From: JBBQED01 sp038320345
Lineage (GTDB): Bacteria > Bacteroidota > Bacteroidia > AKYH767-A > OLB10
NCBI GenBank assembly: GCA_038320345.1
Contig: JBBQED010000006.1
Span: 144,548-208,547 of the forward strand
Direction of reading: 5' to 3'
DNA: 64,000 bases
Part shown: piece after piece, positions 26,098 through 35,976 of the stretch
How the letters are laid out: each line of letters begins with the position of its first letter
Position numbering within the stretch: position 1 is the stretch's first letter
Position numbers and translations under genes: made by a program
Notes under the pieces: model-generated
What the model saw: only the letters and a program-made list of their open reading frames with translations
Told to the model about the DNA's origin: nothing
The model's database searches: none

Positions 26098-27624
26098 ATG
26101 GAAATCCAAATTCGTTCTGCATTATTATCTGTTTATCATAAAAATGGCCTTGATCGGATAGTTGAAGGTCTGCACCAGCTTGGTGTTCAGCTATATGCCA
26201 CTGGCGGCACTTTCGATTTTATCAAGGCAATGAATATTCCGGTAACCCCTGTTGAAGACATTACTGGTTATCCTTCTATTCTTGATGGACGGGTAAAAAC
26301 CTTACATCCTGCAGTTTTCGGTGGAATTCTAGCGATCCGTAAAGATGCGGAGCACCAGGCTCAGATGAAAAAATACAATCTTCCATTTATCGATTTAGTG
26401 GTAGTTGATTTATATCCTTTCGAAGCCACGGTGGCAGCGAGTGCATCTGAAGAAGACATCATTGAAAAAATAGATATTGGAGGTATTTCGCTAATTCGTG
26501 GTGCAGCAAAAAATTTCAACGACGTACTCATTATACCCTCAGTAAAAGACTATCCCTCATTAACCACCATCATTGAAAAGCAAGCGGGTAAAACATCGCT
26601 TTCACAACGACGCACACAGGCACAAAGGGCAATTGCAGTGAGCAGTTCTTACGATACTGCTATCAATAATTGGTTTGAAAACGGAAAGCTTATTGCTGAC
26701 ATGATTCACCTTCCATCATCTTGGCCGGAGAAAAGTTTGAGATATGGAGAAAACCCACATCAAAAAGCAAGTTATCATGGTGATCTGGATGCCATTTTCA
26801 CGCAGCTACATGGCAAGGAACTTTCCTATAATAACCTCCTGGATATAGATGCGGCAATGGGCTTGATAAAGGAATTCAAAGAGCCCACCATTGCCATCAT
26901 CAAACACAACAATGCCTGCGGACTTGCCAGCGACAAAGATTTAATCAAAGCTTGGGATAAGGCACTGGCGGGAGATCCGGTATCTGCTTTTGGAGGTGTG
27001 ATTGCCTGCAATACCCTGATAAACAAAACTACTGCTGAGACAATGAATGGTCTTTTCTTTGAAGTATTAATTGCTCCTGGATTTGAACAAGAAGCTTTGC
27101 AAATATTGCAAGGAAAAAAGAACCGGATGATCTTAGCAGCTAAACCATTTGAGACCCCTGAACGACTTTACCGCAGTTTATTAAACGGAATGCTGGAACA
27201 ATCTCCGGATAACAGGACCGAATCGGCTGCTGATATGAAAATAGTGACGAGCAAAACACCTTCCGCCACTGAAATTGCAGATCTGGAATTTGCAAATAAA
27301 GTGGTGAAACATAGTAAAAGCAATGCCATTGTACTTGTAAAAAATGGGCAATTGTGTGCTAGTGGAGTAGGACAAACATCAAGAATTGACGCCCTAAAAC
27401 AGGCTATCGAAAAAGCAAAACATTTTGGTCTGTCTTTAGAGGGAGCAGTGATGGCATCTGATGCGTTTTTTCCTTTCCCAGATTGTGTGCAGGTAGCCCA
27501 CGCTGCAGGCATTACAGCAGTGATACAACCGGGGGGATCTATTCGTGATCAAGATTCGATTGACGAAGCCAATAAATCAGGTGTTTCGATGGTGATCACA
27601 GGAATTCGTCATTTTAAACACTAA
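26098..27624 (+). CDS. purH: bifunctional AICAR formyltransferase / IMP cyclohydrolase
   Basis: A 508-aa enzyme of the last two steps of de novo IMP synthesis. The N-terminal MGS-like cyclohydrolase domain (residues about 1-190) has LYATGGTFDFI, the DGRVKTLHP motif and GVDLYPFE-like VVDLYPFEATV. The C-terminal transformylase has KSLRYGENPHQKASY, IIKHNNACGLA and GVGQTSRIDALKQA, ending in the usual VVITGIRHFKH-like SMVITGIRHFKH. ATG 26098 is chosen because the -7 element at 26068 lies just upstream; the length then equals the family norm. Confidence 0.95.
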   Translation: MEIQIRSALLSVYHKNGLDRIVEGLHQLGVQLYATGGTFDFIKAMNIPVTPVEDITGYPSILDGRVKTLHPAVFGGILAIRKDAEHQAQMKKYNLPFIDLVVVDLYPFEATVAASASEEDIIEKIDIGGISLIRGAAKNFNDVLIIPSVKDYPSLTTIIEKQAGKTSLSQRRTQAQRAIAVSSSYDTAINNWFENGKLIADMIHLPSSWPEKSLRYGENPHQKASYHGDLDAIFTQLHGKELSYNNLLDIDAAMGLIKEFKEPTIAIIKHNNACGLASDKDLIKAWDKALAGDPVSAFGGVIACNTLINKTTAETMNGLFFEVLIAPGFEQEALQILQGKKNRMILAAKPFETPERLYRSLLNGMLEQSPDNRTESAADMKIVTSKTPSATEIADLEFANKVVKHSKSNAIVLVKNGQLCASGVGQTSRIDALKQAIEKAKHFGLSLEGAVMASDAFFPFPDCVQVAHAAGITAVIQPGGSIRDQDSIDEANKSGVSMVITGIRHFKH

Positions 27625-27766
27625 CGTGTTAAGAATTCAAATAAAAACAGCCAACTTTGTGCTCTGCAAAAAAGTAACTTGCAGCAATTCATCTGTTACA
27701 TGGAATTTATGATAACAGTATCTCTCTCCGCCCGGAATAAACCCGCAAAAAAAGAAACGCCACCGT

Positions 27767-28789
27767 ATGGGACTGTTTGATTTCCTTACCCAGGAGATTG
27801 CCATCGATCTTGGAACTGCCAACACGCTCATCATCCACAACGATAAAGTTGTAGTTGACGAGCCTTCCATCGTTGCAATTGACCGCACCACCAGCAAAGT
27901 AATTGCAGTTGGAAAGCAGGCTATGATGATGCATGGCAAAACGCACGAAAACATCAAAACTGTGAGGCCTTTGAAGGATGGCGTTATCGCTGATTTTGAA
28001 GCTGCGGAACAGATGATTAAGGGAATGATCCGAATGATCAATCCCGGAAATAAATTATTTACACCATCGCTAAGGATGGTAATTTGTATTCCTTCAGGGA
28101 TTACCGAGGTTGAAAAGCGGGCTGTACGTGACTCAGCAGAACATGCGGGAGCGAAAGAAGTGTACTTGATTCATGAGCCCATGGCTGCGGCCATCGGAAT
28201 CGGAATTGATGTTGAAGAACCGATGGGGAATATGATCATCGATATTGGCGGAGGAACAAGTGAAATTGCAGTTATTGCTTTAGGCGGAATCGTTTGCGAT
28301 CAGAGTATTCGGGTTGCAGGAGATGGATTCACTACCGATATCTGGGATTATATGCGTCGTCAGCATAATATTTTGATCGGTGAACGTACTGCAGAACGCA
28401 TTAAAATTGAAGTAGGATCAGCATTACCGGAGCTCGATAATCCTCCACCAGATTTCGCCGTTCATGGTCGTGATTTGATGACTGGGATTCCGAAAGAAAT
28501 CACAGTAAGCTACCCTGAAATCGCACATGCACTTGATAAATCGATTTCTAAAATCGAAGAAGCTATTCTGAAAGCACTCGAGATTACACCTCCTGAGCTT
28601 TCTGCTGATATTTACCGTACCGGCATTTATCTCACCGGTGGTGGTGCCTTACTGCGTGGTCTTGATAAAAGGATCAGCATGAAAACAAAATTACCTGTAC
28701 ACGTTGCTGAAGATCCGCTGCGTGCTGTTGTAAGAGGAACCGGAATTGCTCTGAAAAATATTCATCGTTATAAATTCCTAATTCCTTAA
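27767..28789 (+). CDS. mreB: rod shape-determining protein MreB
   Basis: A 340-aa actin-like ATPase that forms membrane filaments guiding lateral cell-wall synthesis. Nucleotide-binding motifs: phosphate-1 IAIDLGTANTLI, phosphate-2 MIIDIGGGTSEIAVIA, adenosine motif GIYLTGGGALLRGLD. The N-terminal LFDFLTQE segment is the membrane-binding type. It opens a shape operon with mreC, mreD, mrdA and rodA, all in the same direction. The presence of the complete set predicts a rod-shaped cell. Confidence 0.96.
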   Translation: MGLFDFLTQEIAIDLGTANTLIIHNDKVVVDEPSIVAIDRTTSKVIAVGKQAMMMHGKTHENIKTVRPLKDGVIADFEAAEQMIKGMIRMINPGNKLFTPSLRMVICIPSGITEVEKRAVRDSAEHAGAKEVYLIHEPMAAAIGIGIDVEEPMGNMIIDIGGGTSEIAVIALGGIVCDQSIRVAGDGFTTDIWDYMRRQHNILIGERTAERIKIEVGSALPELDNPPPDFAVHGRDLMTGIPKEITVSYPEIAHALDKSISKIEEAILKALEITPPELSADIYRTGIYLTGGGALLRGLDKRISMKTKLPVHVAEDPLRAVVRGTGIALKNIHRYKFLIP

Positions 28790-28895
28790 ACGGGAAAGAT
28801 CAGATAACCGAATTACAGGTGATCAAGTCTGACCGTAACTTACCACGCTCTTTTTAACGATTACCTGTTCACCTGATAGCATTTACTAAAACTGC

Positions 28896-29726
28896 ATGAG
28901 ATTATTGTTCCTGCTCCTGTGGCGCAACAACTTCACCTTGTTGTTTCTTATCCTGCAGGTTTTTTGCATTTATTTACTCGTACAAAACAATAAATTTCAG
29001 AACGCAAGCGTATTGAATGCCACCAATGCTGGAGTAGCTAAAGCGATGGAAGGAGTAAGTTATGTTCAGGAATATGTTCACCTGCGAGAAAATAATGAAG
29101 GACTGGCTACCGAAAATGCAAAACTCCGAACTTTACTTAAAGATGCTGCTTACGATCAGGATAGCTCAAGGATCTTAGTGAACGACAGCTCTCGCAAACA
29201 GCAATATGCGTATGTGACTGCTAAAGTGATCAATAATTCCATCAACAGAAGAAATAATTACCTCACACTTAACAAAGGAAGTGTAGAGGGAATCAAACCA
29301 GAAATGGGAGTCATCACGAGCTCTGGAGTAGTGGGTATTGTTCAGCAGGTTTCGGAACATTACTGTACGGTGATGTCGCTCTTGCACAATAAAACCAGAA
29401 TTAGCGCGATGATCCAACGGAATAATTTCTTTGGTTCATTAGCCTGGGACGGAACAGATCCAAGCATTGCAACACTCAATGAAATCGATAAAACAGTACC
29501 CGTACAAAAAGGCGATACCATTGTAACGACTTCCTATTCTTCTATTTTCCCCGCAGGAATCATGATAGGAAAAGTAGAAGAAGCACGGTTGAAACCTGGC
29601 TCTAACTTTCATGAAATCAGAATCAAATTATCAACTCGTTTCGATAATCTAAGCTATGTTTATATTGTAGATAATCTGCTCAAGAACGAACAACGCAACC
29701 TCGAAACTAAAAGTGAAACTGAATAA
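28896..29726 (+). CDS. mreC: rod shape-determining protein MreC
   Basis: A 276-aa periplasmic scaffold anchored by one N-terminal helix (residues about 7-28, LLLWRNNFTLLFLILQVFCI). A coiled-coil region (LRENNEGLATENAKLRTLL) is followed by the beta-barrel part: YLTLNKGSVEGIKPEMGVIT, GVVGIVQQVSEHYCTVMSLL, VQKGDTIVTTSYSSIFPAGI. It links MreB and penicillin-binding protein 2. The gene is 106 nt after mreB and 2 nt before mreD. Confidence 0.93.
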   Translation: MRLLFLLLWRNNFTLLFLILQVFCIYLLVQNNKFQNASVLNATNAGVAKAMEGVSYVQEYVHLRENNEGLATENAKLRTLLKDAAYDQDSSRILVNDSSRKQQYAYVTAKVINNSINRRNNYLTLNKGSVEGIKPEMGVITSSGVVGIVQQVSEHYCTVMSLLHNKTRISAMIQRNNFFGSLAWDGTDPSIATLNEIDKTVPVQKGDTIVTTSYSSIFPAGIMIGKVEEARLKPGSNFHEIRIKLSTRFDNLSYVYIVDNLLKNEQRNLETKSETE

Positions 29727-29728
29727 CA

Positions 29729-30253
29729 ATGATCATTGAAATTCTGCGCATTTTTTTAAGATTCCTATTGCTGATGGCAATTCAGGTTCTTGTGCTGAAT
29801 AATATGCAGCTCGGAGGATTCATCAATCCTTATCTGTATGTGATGTTTCTGATTACACTTCCAGTTAAAATACCCAACCTTCTCTTATTGGGTATTGCAT
29901 TGGCAACAGGATTAACAGTTGACATGTTCCAGAATACAATGGGGATGCATGCTTCTGCTTGTATGCTACTCGCGTATCTACGTCCGGGTTGGTTGAAAAT
30001 GATTGCTCCTCGTGATGGTTATGAAAGTGATGCTGCTCCATCTGTAAAGAAATCGGGCTTTCAATGGTTCATTGTTTATGCCGGAGTATTGGTACTCGTA
30101 CATCATCTGTTATTGTTTTATTTGGAAGTATTCCGCTTTAGTGAGTTTTTCAGCACATTTATCCGCGTTCTGCTCAGTAGTGTCGTAACTTTGCTGCTCA
30201 TCATCATCGCCCAGTATTTAATGAATAAACCGAGTGACCGTGCATTGAATTAA
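29729..30253 (+). CDS. mreD: rod shape-determining protein MreD
   Basis: A 174-aa integral membrane protein with about five helices, the first LRFLLLMAIQVLVLNNMQLG, containing the typical FINPYLYVMFLITLP and TVDMFQNTMGMHA segments. It is a membrane partner of MreC in the elongasome. Identified by position between mreC and mrdA, hydrophobic profile and these short motifs. The start ATG is 2 nt after the mreC stop. Confidence 0.9.
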   Translation: MIIEILRIFLRFLLLMAIQVLVLNNMQLGGFINPYLYVMFLITLPVKIPNLLLLGIALATGLTVDMFQNTMGMHASACMLLAYLRPGWLKMIAPRDGYESDAAPSVKKSGFQWFIVYAGVLVLVHHLLLFYLEVFRFSEFFSTFIRVLLSSVVTLLLIIIAQYLMNKPSDRALN

Positions 30254-30337
30254 TTGGGGAGTATCATGTTCTTTCAGCGAAAGAACTTTATCGAGGGAAA
30301 ATAAGTCAACACATTAATCATCAGGTAACATCAGGCA

Positions 30338-32413
30338 ATGAATAACAGTGGACCACGCTTAGTGATTTTAGCCATCTTTACTTCCGTGCTTTTTATTTTT
30401 ATGATCCGCCTGTTTTATATTCAGGTAGTAGAAGATAGTTATACGGTTTCTGCAAACAACAATGTTTTACGATATATGGTAGATTACCCTGCACGAGGGA
30501 TGATTTATGACCGTAATGGAAAAATTCTTGCATTCAATCAGGCAGTGTATGATCTGATGGTTATTCCTCGTCAGGTAAAGGATCTTGACACCAATGAGTT
30601 TTGCGGATTACTAGATATTCAAAAAGAAGATTTCATTGTTAAAATGGAAAAAGCTAGAACCTTTTCTAAGATTAAAGCTTCCATTTTCGAAAAGCAATTA
30701 TCGGCAGAAACCTATGCTACCTTTCAGGAAAAACTTTACAAGTTCCAGGGATTTTACGTTCAACCGCGTACACTTCGAAAATATCCCAACAATACTGCAG
30801 GCCACGTTCTGGGGTATATTGGTGAGGTCAATGATGAGCTGATCACAAAAAATCCCTACTATCGTCAGGGCGACTACATTGGTATTAGTGGCGTAGAACA
30901 GAGTTATGAAAATGAATTAAGGGGCAAACGCGGTGTACGCATCGTGATGGTGGATGTTTACAATCGGGAGAAAGGAAGTTATAAAAACGGTTCTTTTGAT
31001 ACTACTGCTATTGCTGGATCGAATCTGGTTTCTACATTAGACGCCGACTTACAAGCTTACGGAGAACAATTACTGCAAAATAAATTAGGGAGTGTAGTAG
31101 CGATTGAACCGAGGACGGGAGAAATTCTTGCTATGATTTCAGCACCTACTTATGATCCCAATTTATTGGTAGGAAGAGTTCGCTCAAAAAACTACGGTGT
31201 ATTATTGAAGGATCCCTTGAAGCCACTTTTCAATCGTGCGATGCAGGCTTATTATCCTCCCGGATCTACATTCAAATTAACGAACGCACTGGCAGCATTA
31301 CAAGAAGGTGTAATTACCCCTGCTACGTCTTTCCCCCACTCGTTCACAGTAGGAAGTCATTCTGTGCATTGTCACAATCACCCTCCCGTTGCTCTAGAAG
31401 GTGCTATTCAGTATTCCTGTAATCCTTATTTCTGTAACACTTTCCGAACATTCATCGACAACAGAAAATACGGATCTAGCGAAGTTGGATATCGTACATG
31501 GAGGAATTACATGGTGAGTTTCGGAATTGGTACCAAAAACGGTGTGGATATGCCTCATGAATTAAAAGGTTTGATACCCACCACCGAATTTTATGATAAG
31601 ATATACGGGCAGGGTCATTGGAAAGCCTCTACTATTTATTCTTTAGGAATTGGACAAGGTGAATTAGGAATCACCCCAATGCAAATGGCGAATATCATGT
31701 GTATCATCGCTAACAAAGGATATTTCTACACTCCGCATGTCATTAAAAAAATCAGTGATAAAAATAACACTTCCAGAAATCTGGGGGAGAAGCATCTAAC
31801 AAAAGTTGAAGCTAAATATTTTGATATCGTACAAGATGGAATGCAACGTGTAGTGGAAGCGGGTACAGCAAGGATTGCGAAATTCGATACGATCACTATC
31901 TGTGGAAAAACCGGTACCGCTCAAAATCCTCATGGCAAAGATCACTCTCTTTTTGTAGCATTTGCTCCTCGTGAGAATCCGCGTATAGCCATTGCCGTTA
32001 TGGTAGAGAATGCAGGATTTGGTGCGGCGTGGGCTGCTCCTATTGCTAGTTTGATGATGGAAAAATATTTGCGCGATTCAATCTCTCGTCCTGAGTTACA
32101 AGATCGAATGATGAAAGGGTTCCTGATCCCTCTGAAAGAAGAGAAAATCGAAAAGAAAGATCCTGAAGTTGATCCAGAATATGAAAACAGAACGGAAGTG
32201 CCGGGAAAAATTGTACCGAAAAAAACTCCGGCAAAAGGAGTCACTAAAAAAACGGCAGCTGTTGCTCCCGCAAAGAAACGTCCGACTGCTTCTGTGAATG
32301 CTCCCAAGAAAAAATTACCTGCAGTACCCTTTAAATCAACCCCCGAACAAGCAACATTAATCCGTGAGGAAACAGAAAAGTATTTTCGAGAACATCGACT
32401 GGCTGCTCGTTAG
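30338..32413 (+). CDS. mrdA: penicillin-binding protein 2, transpeptidase
   Basis: A 691-aa class B penicillin-binding protein that crosslinks peptidoglycan during elongation. One N-terminal helix (residues 8-30), a dimerisation domain, then catalytic motifs SxxK (S310 in PPGSTFKL), SxN (YSCNP) and KTGT (about residue 524). After residue ~605 there is an unusual Lys/Pro/Ala-rich tail (PKKTPAKGVTKKTAAVAPAK and onward) ending in REETEKYFREHRLAAR. E. coli PBP2 is about 630 aa. The 3' end overlaps the rodA start by 50 nt. Confidence 0.95.
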   Translation: MNNSGPRLVILAIFTSVLFIFMIRLFYIQVVEDSYTVSANNNVLRYMVDYPARGMIYDRNGKILAFNQAVYDLMVIPRQVKDLDTNEFCGLLDIQKEDFIVKMEKARTFSKIKASIFEKQLSAETYATFQEKLYKFQGFYVQPRTLRKYPNNTAGHVLGYIGEVNDELITKNPYYRQGDYIGISGVEQSYENELRGKRGVRIVMVDVYNREKGSYKNGSFDTTAIAGSNLVSTLDADLQAYGEQLLQNKLGSVVAIEPRTGEILAMISAPTYDPNLLVGRVRSKNYGVLLKDPLKPLFNRAMQAYYPPGSTFKLTNALAALQEGVITPATSFPHSFTVGSHSVHCHNHPPVALEGAIQYSCNPYFCNTFRTFIDNRKYGSSEVGYRTWRNYMVSFGIGTKNGVDMPHELKGLIPTTEFYDKIYGQGHWKASTIYSLGIGQGELGITPMQMANIMCIIANKGYFYTPHVIKKISDKNNTSRNLGEKHLTKVEAKYFDIVQDGMQRVVEAGTARIAKFDTITICGKTGTAQNPHGKDHSLFVAFAPRENPRIAIAVMVENAGFGAAWAAPIASLMMEKYLRDSISRPELQDRMMKGFLIPLKEEKIEKKDPEVDPEYENRTEVPGKIVPKKTPAKGVTKKTAAVAPAKKRPTASVNAPKKKLPAVPFKSTPEQATLIREETEKYFREHRLAAR

Positions 32414-33626
32414 CATGTATCTTTTGTTTGTACTCATGGGCTGGATGAATATCTATGCCGCTGTGTACAATGAAGAACACAAGAACATCTTCGACATGAC
32501 GCAGAACTACGGCCGACAGATGCTGTGGATTGGCACTTCTTTATTTTTAGCAGTGGCCATCTTAGTGATTGACGGAAAATTCTTCGCCGCATTCTCCTAC
32601 CCTATTTATCTTTTTGTCCTTTTTTTACTACTCATTGTATTGGTAATTGCAAGAGATGTTCAAGGAGCACGCTCATGGGTTGAAATAGGACAATTTAAAT
32701 TACAGCCTTCTGAATTCGCCAAGTTTGCGACGAATATGGCCCTTGCAAAATATTTAAGTACGCTGAATATCCGTATGGAAGATCTCCGCACGAAAATTAC
32801 AGCGGGAGCAATTGTATTAATTCCAATGGCGATGGTCTTGATGCAAAACGATACTGGATCAGCTCTTGTCTTCTGTGCATTTATCTTCGTGCTTTACAGA
32901 GAAGGATTATCGCAAAACGTGCTCATCTTCGGATTCTTCACCGGCGTAATTTTCGTACTCGCCCTCATGGTTCCGAATGCTATTTTGTTAGGCGTTATTG
33001 GTGGAATCGGATTAGTAGCTTACTTGCTTCTCCGCAAGACTCGTAAAAACCTCATCGTAGTTGTTGCCATTACGATAATGGCTTGCGGAATTGTGTACAG
33101 TGTAGACTATGCTTTCAATAAAGTGTTACAAGCTCACCAGAGAGAAAGGATTGAAGTTTTACTTGGAAAAAGATCTGATCCGAAGGGTGCAGGATATAAT
33201 GTAAATCAAAGTTTGATTGCAATTGGTTCTGGAGGATTAGCTGGAAAAGGATTTCTGCAGGGAACACAAACAAAATATGATTTCGTTCCCGAACAAAGTA
33301 CCGACTTTATTTTCTGTACTGTAGGCGAAGAATGGGGATTTGCCGGAGCTTCCTTTGTACTCCTTTTGTTTCTCGCATTGCTCTACCGTATTGTCTTTAT
33401 TGCCGAACGACAGCGCTCACAATACACGCGGATTTATGCGTATGGAGTTGCTTCCATTTTGTTCTTCCATGTTATGATCAATGTAGGAATGGCGATCGGA
33501 TTAGCTCCTGTAATTGGAATTCCATTACCATTTTTTAGCTATGGAGGATCGTCGTTGTGGAGTTTTACTATCCTGCTATTTATCCTGATCAAACTAGATA
33601 GTTACCGGATGTATATTCTACGCTAG
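32364..33626 (+). CDS. rodA: rod shape-determining protein RodA (SEDS glycosyltransferase)
   Basis: A 420-aa SEDS-family peptidoglycan polymerase with about ten membrane helices, the partner of PBP2. Family motifs: GARSWVEIGQFKLQPSEFAK, MQNDTGSALVF, FVPEQSTDFIFCTVGEEWGF and PLPFFSYGGSSLWSF. The start is GTG 32364, which gives the expected N-terminus SIFENIDWLLVSMYLLFVLM and overlaps mrdA by 50 nt in another frame. An internal ATG at 32415 would remove the first helix. Last gene of the shape operon. Confidence 0.94.
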   Translation: MRKQKSIFENIDWLLVSMYLLFVLMGWMNIYAAVYNEEHKNIFDMTQNYGRQMLWIGTSLFLAVAILVIDGKFFAAFSYPIYLFVLFLLLIVLVIARDVQGARSWVEIGQFKLQPSEFAKFATNMALAKYLSTLNIRMEDLRTKITAGAIVLIPMAMVLMQNDTGSALVFCAFIFVLYREGLSQNVLIFGFFTGVIFVLALMVPNAILLGVIGGIGLVAYLLLRKTRKNLIVVVAITIMACGIVYSVDYAFNKVLQAHQRERIEVLLGKRSDPKGAGYNVNQSLIAIGSGGLAGKGFLQGTQTKYDFVPEQSTDFIFCTVGEEWGFAGASFVLLLFLALLYRIVFIAERQRSQYTRIYAYGVASILFFHVMINVGMAIGLAPVIGIPLPFFSYGGSSLWSFTILLFILIKLDSYRMYILR

Positions 33627-33665
33627 AAACAAAGTGACCTTTCTGGAAAGTCCTACTCTAGTAAG

Positions 33666-34922
33666 TTAATTGTGATTTATTTTCAAATAATTCATCACAA
33701 TATTTGTAGCTCCTTTTCTGCTATTAAGATACTGCTTACTGGTTTCGGAAATTTTCTGAATCATAGATGGCTGATTCATGATAGAACGTAAAATCCTATC
33801 CAGTTCTTCTTTCGTATTCACTGAAAATGCTGCGTTGAGGGCAATGAGTTCTTTTGCCTCTAAAAACTTCTGATGTTTAGGTCCGAAAAAAACTGGCAAT
33901 CCGAATCCTGAAGCTTCCAGGATATTATGAATCCCAGCCCCGAAACCTCCACCGATATAAGCGAAATCACCGAAGGAATAAAGTTGAGATAACATCCCTA
34001 CATTATCAATAATCAGTACATCAACAGGCATCGACATATCTTTAATCCATTCGGAATAATAGGAAGATTTCTTTTGAAGATCTCCTTTCAGTTGTGCCAG
34101 TTGATGCGCATTAATTTCATGAGGAGCGATGATGAATTTCATTCCTTCAATCCCTGAATTTATCAGTGGAACTAAAAGTGCATTATCCGCAGGCCAAGTA
34201 CTACCACACACCATGATCTTTGATGATCCACAAAACTGTTTGATCTCCGGTAAATTTACATTCTTTGCAATGGTATCATAAACCGTATCAAATCGAGTAT
34301 CCCCAGAAACAGTGACGCGAGCAACACGGTTACGATAGAGTATGTCGAGACTTTGTTGATCCTGCACAAATAAATGCGTATATCTCAATAAAATTTTCCG
34401 GAAAAATTCACCCCATGGTCGGAAAAAAATTTGTCCCGGGCGGAAAATTGCGGATACACAATAGAATGGAATTTTTTTCTTCGCCAACTCTTTTCCATAG
34501 AAATACCAAAATTCATATTTTATAAAAAATACAAGATCAGGTTGAATCAAATTGATGAAATCAACGCTTCGTTTCGGACCATCCAATGGGAGATAAAAAA
34601 CCAGATCAGCAAGTGAAGTATTTTTTCTGATTTCATAACCTGATGGAGAGAAAAAAGTAAGGATGATTAAACTCTCCGGATATTCTTTTCTAAACTCCTG
34701 CAACAGCGGCCGACCTTGTTCAAATTCTCCTAGCGAAGCACAATGAACCCAGATCCTACGCTGCGTTTTTGAAGTCGTATTTTTTGTGGGAAGAGTTGAT
34801 TGAATAGTAGTCCTCCAATCCTTCCTTCCCTCTACCCATATTTTAGCTTTAGGATGAAAAAAAGCAGCGCCATGAATGAGGGCTTCATAAATTTTTATCC
34901 CGAAAAAATAAAGAATCCACAT
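33666..34922 (-). CDS. waaA: 3-deoxy-D-manno-octulosonic acid transferase
   Basis: A 418-aa Kdo transferase that adds Kdo to lipid A precursor at the inner membrane. An N-terminal membrane segment (residues 1-20) is followed by the acceptor domain, with VHCASLGEFEQGRPLLQEFR containing the catalytic Glu. The donor domain holds STWPADNALLVPLI, PHEINAHQL, YIGGGFGAGIHNILEASGFG and PVFFGPKHQKF. A GT30 family member of usual length. It is the second gene after an outer-membrane protein gene, 2 nt away on the minus strand. Confidence 0.94.
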   Translation of the reverse strand: MWILYFFGIKIYEALIHGAAFFHPKAKIWVEGRKDWRTTIQSTLPTKNTTSKTQRRIWVHCASLGEFEQGRPLLQEFRKEYPESLIILTFFSPSGYEIRKNTSLADLVFYLPLDGPKRSVDFINLIQPDLVFFIKYEFWYFYGKELAKKKIPFYCVSAIFRPGQIFFRPWGEFFRKILLRYTHLFVQDQQSLDILYRNRVARVTVSGDTRFDTVYDTIAKNVNLPEIKQFCGSSKIMVCGSTWPADNALLVPLINSGIEGMKFIIAPHEINAHQLAQLKGDLQKKSSYYSEWIKDMSMPVDVLIIDNVGMLSQLYSFGDFAYIGGGFGAGIHNILEASGFGLPVFFGPKHQKFLEAKELIALNAAFSVNTKEELDRILRSIMNQPSMIQKISETSKQYLNSRKGATNIVMNYLKINHN

Positions 34923-34924
34923 AA

Positions 34925-35719
34925 TTAATAGGTATAGAATTTATCAGGGGCTTCTTTAAAAAGCGGAATTACCCAACCAATTCTCAATCCAATCAGCATA
35001 TCTAGGCGCACTCCGCTATCTGGTTTCTCCTGATCAAAATTATACGATCGTCGACCTTCAGTAATTCCCTGAACAAATTCAACACCTCCGTAAAAATTGA
35101 CTAGGCGATTATTTCCATTATATAAATAACCACCAAATTCACGGAAAGCAATTCCATTTGTTAAACGATCATATCCTTTCGCATAATCATCCTGTAAAGA
35201 AGGAATGCTATTCTTATGATCATCGATTTTTATTTTATGTTGCATAAAACCCACACCACCCTGTACGAAAAATCCGCAGTTAGGGTTAGGTTTTTTAACA
35301 GGAAATAATTTCCCTACTGATAAAGTGAGATAATATCCTCTTTCAAAAACACGGATATCACCATAAAAACCATCACTCCCAATTACATATCCCTCATTGG
35401 TAGTTAATCCGCTGAATAAACCAGGTTCAGAAATCTTTTTTCCGAAAATAAAATTACCCTCGGCACTAAACATCCAATTGTTCTTTAACTTATACGTAAC
35501 GGTTAGTCCTACAGCAGTGCTAATTCCAAAACGTTTTCCCATATCTCCCAAGGGACCATGAAGGGCAATGGAAGGACTGATCATGACAAGAGAAATAGAG
35601 GAATCTCGGATACTTACCTGCGCCATCAAAGGCGTTAGTGAAGTCAGGATTAGGCATAAAATGCCCACAATAATTGTTTTGAGGTGTGGAATCACCTCGC
35701 TAAAATATGAAATTGACAT
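34925..35719 (-). CDS. outer-membrane beta-barrel protein, unknown function
   Basis: A 264-aa exported protein. The signal peptide (IIVGILCLILTSLTPLMAQ) ends near residue 33. The mature part has alternating strands with aromatic girdles: STAVGLTVTYKLKNNWMFSAE, RGYYLTLSVGKLFP, CGFFVQGGVGFMQHKI, and ends MLIGLRIGWVIPLF followed by a short tail. It looks like an eight-stranded outer-membrane barrel. ATG 35719 is chosen; a GTG one codon upstream is also possible. It is the first gene of a two-gene unit with waaA, which fits an outer-membrane biogenesis role, but the function is unknown. Confidence 0.72.
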   Translation of the reverse strand: MSISYFSEVIPHLKTIIVGILCLILTSLTPLMAQVSIRDSSISLVMISPSIALHGPLGDMGKRFGISTAVGLTVTYKLKNNWMFSAEGNFIFGKKISEPGLFSGLTTNEGYVIGSDGFYGDIRVFERGYYLTLSVGKLFPVKKPNPNCGFFVQGGVGFMQHKIKIDDHKNSIPSLQDDYAKGYDRLTNGIAFREFGGYLYNGNNRLVNFYGGVEFVQGITEGRRSYNFDQEKPDSGVRLDMLIGLRIGWVIPLFKEAPDKFYTY

Positions 35720-35976
35720 CACTCTAGGTCACCAACGCACCTTAGAAATAGTCGTATCTTCGCACTCCCGTATTACTTTTATCGTTAAAGTGGTAAAGTG
35801 GTGCTAGTATTTGTGAGAAAATATGCAAGTTTGCCATTATATTCTTCAACCGACACCTCTGATTCGCTCTTAAATTCGCAATTTTGCAACCGATTCCTAA
35901 CTGATTATCAAATCATAATAGAACTGGGTATACAGGTTATCTTTCCTGAACTCCCACTATAGAAATAAAAAGCGCT

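Noticed and set aside
28800..28880. Inverted words CAGGTGA/TCACCTG in the mreB-mreC gap as an operator
   Set aside because: Only 7 bp with about 50 nt between, and no promoter element nearby; not distinguishable from chance.
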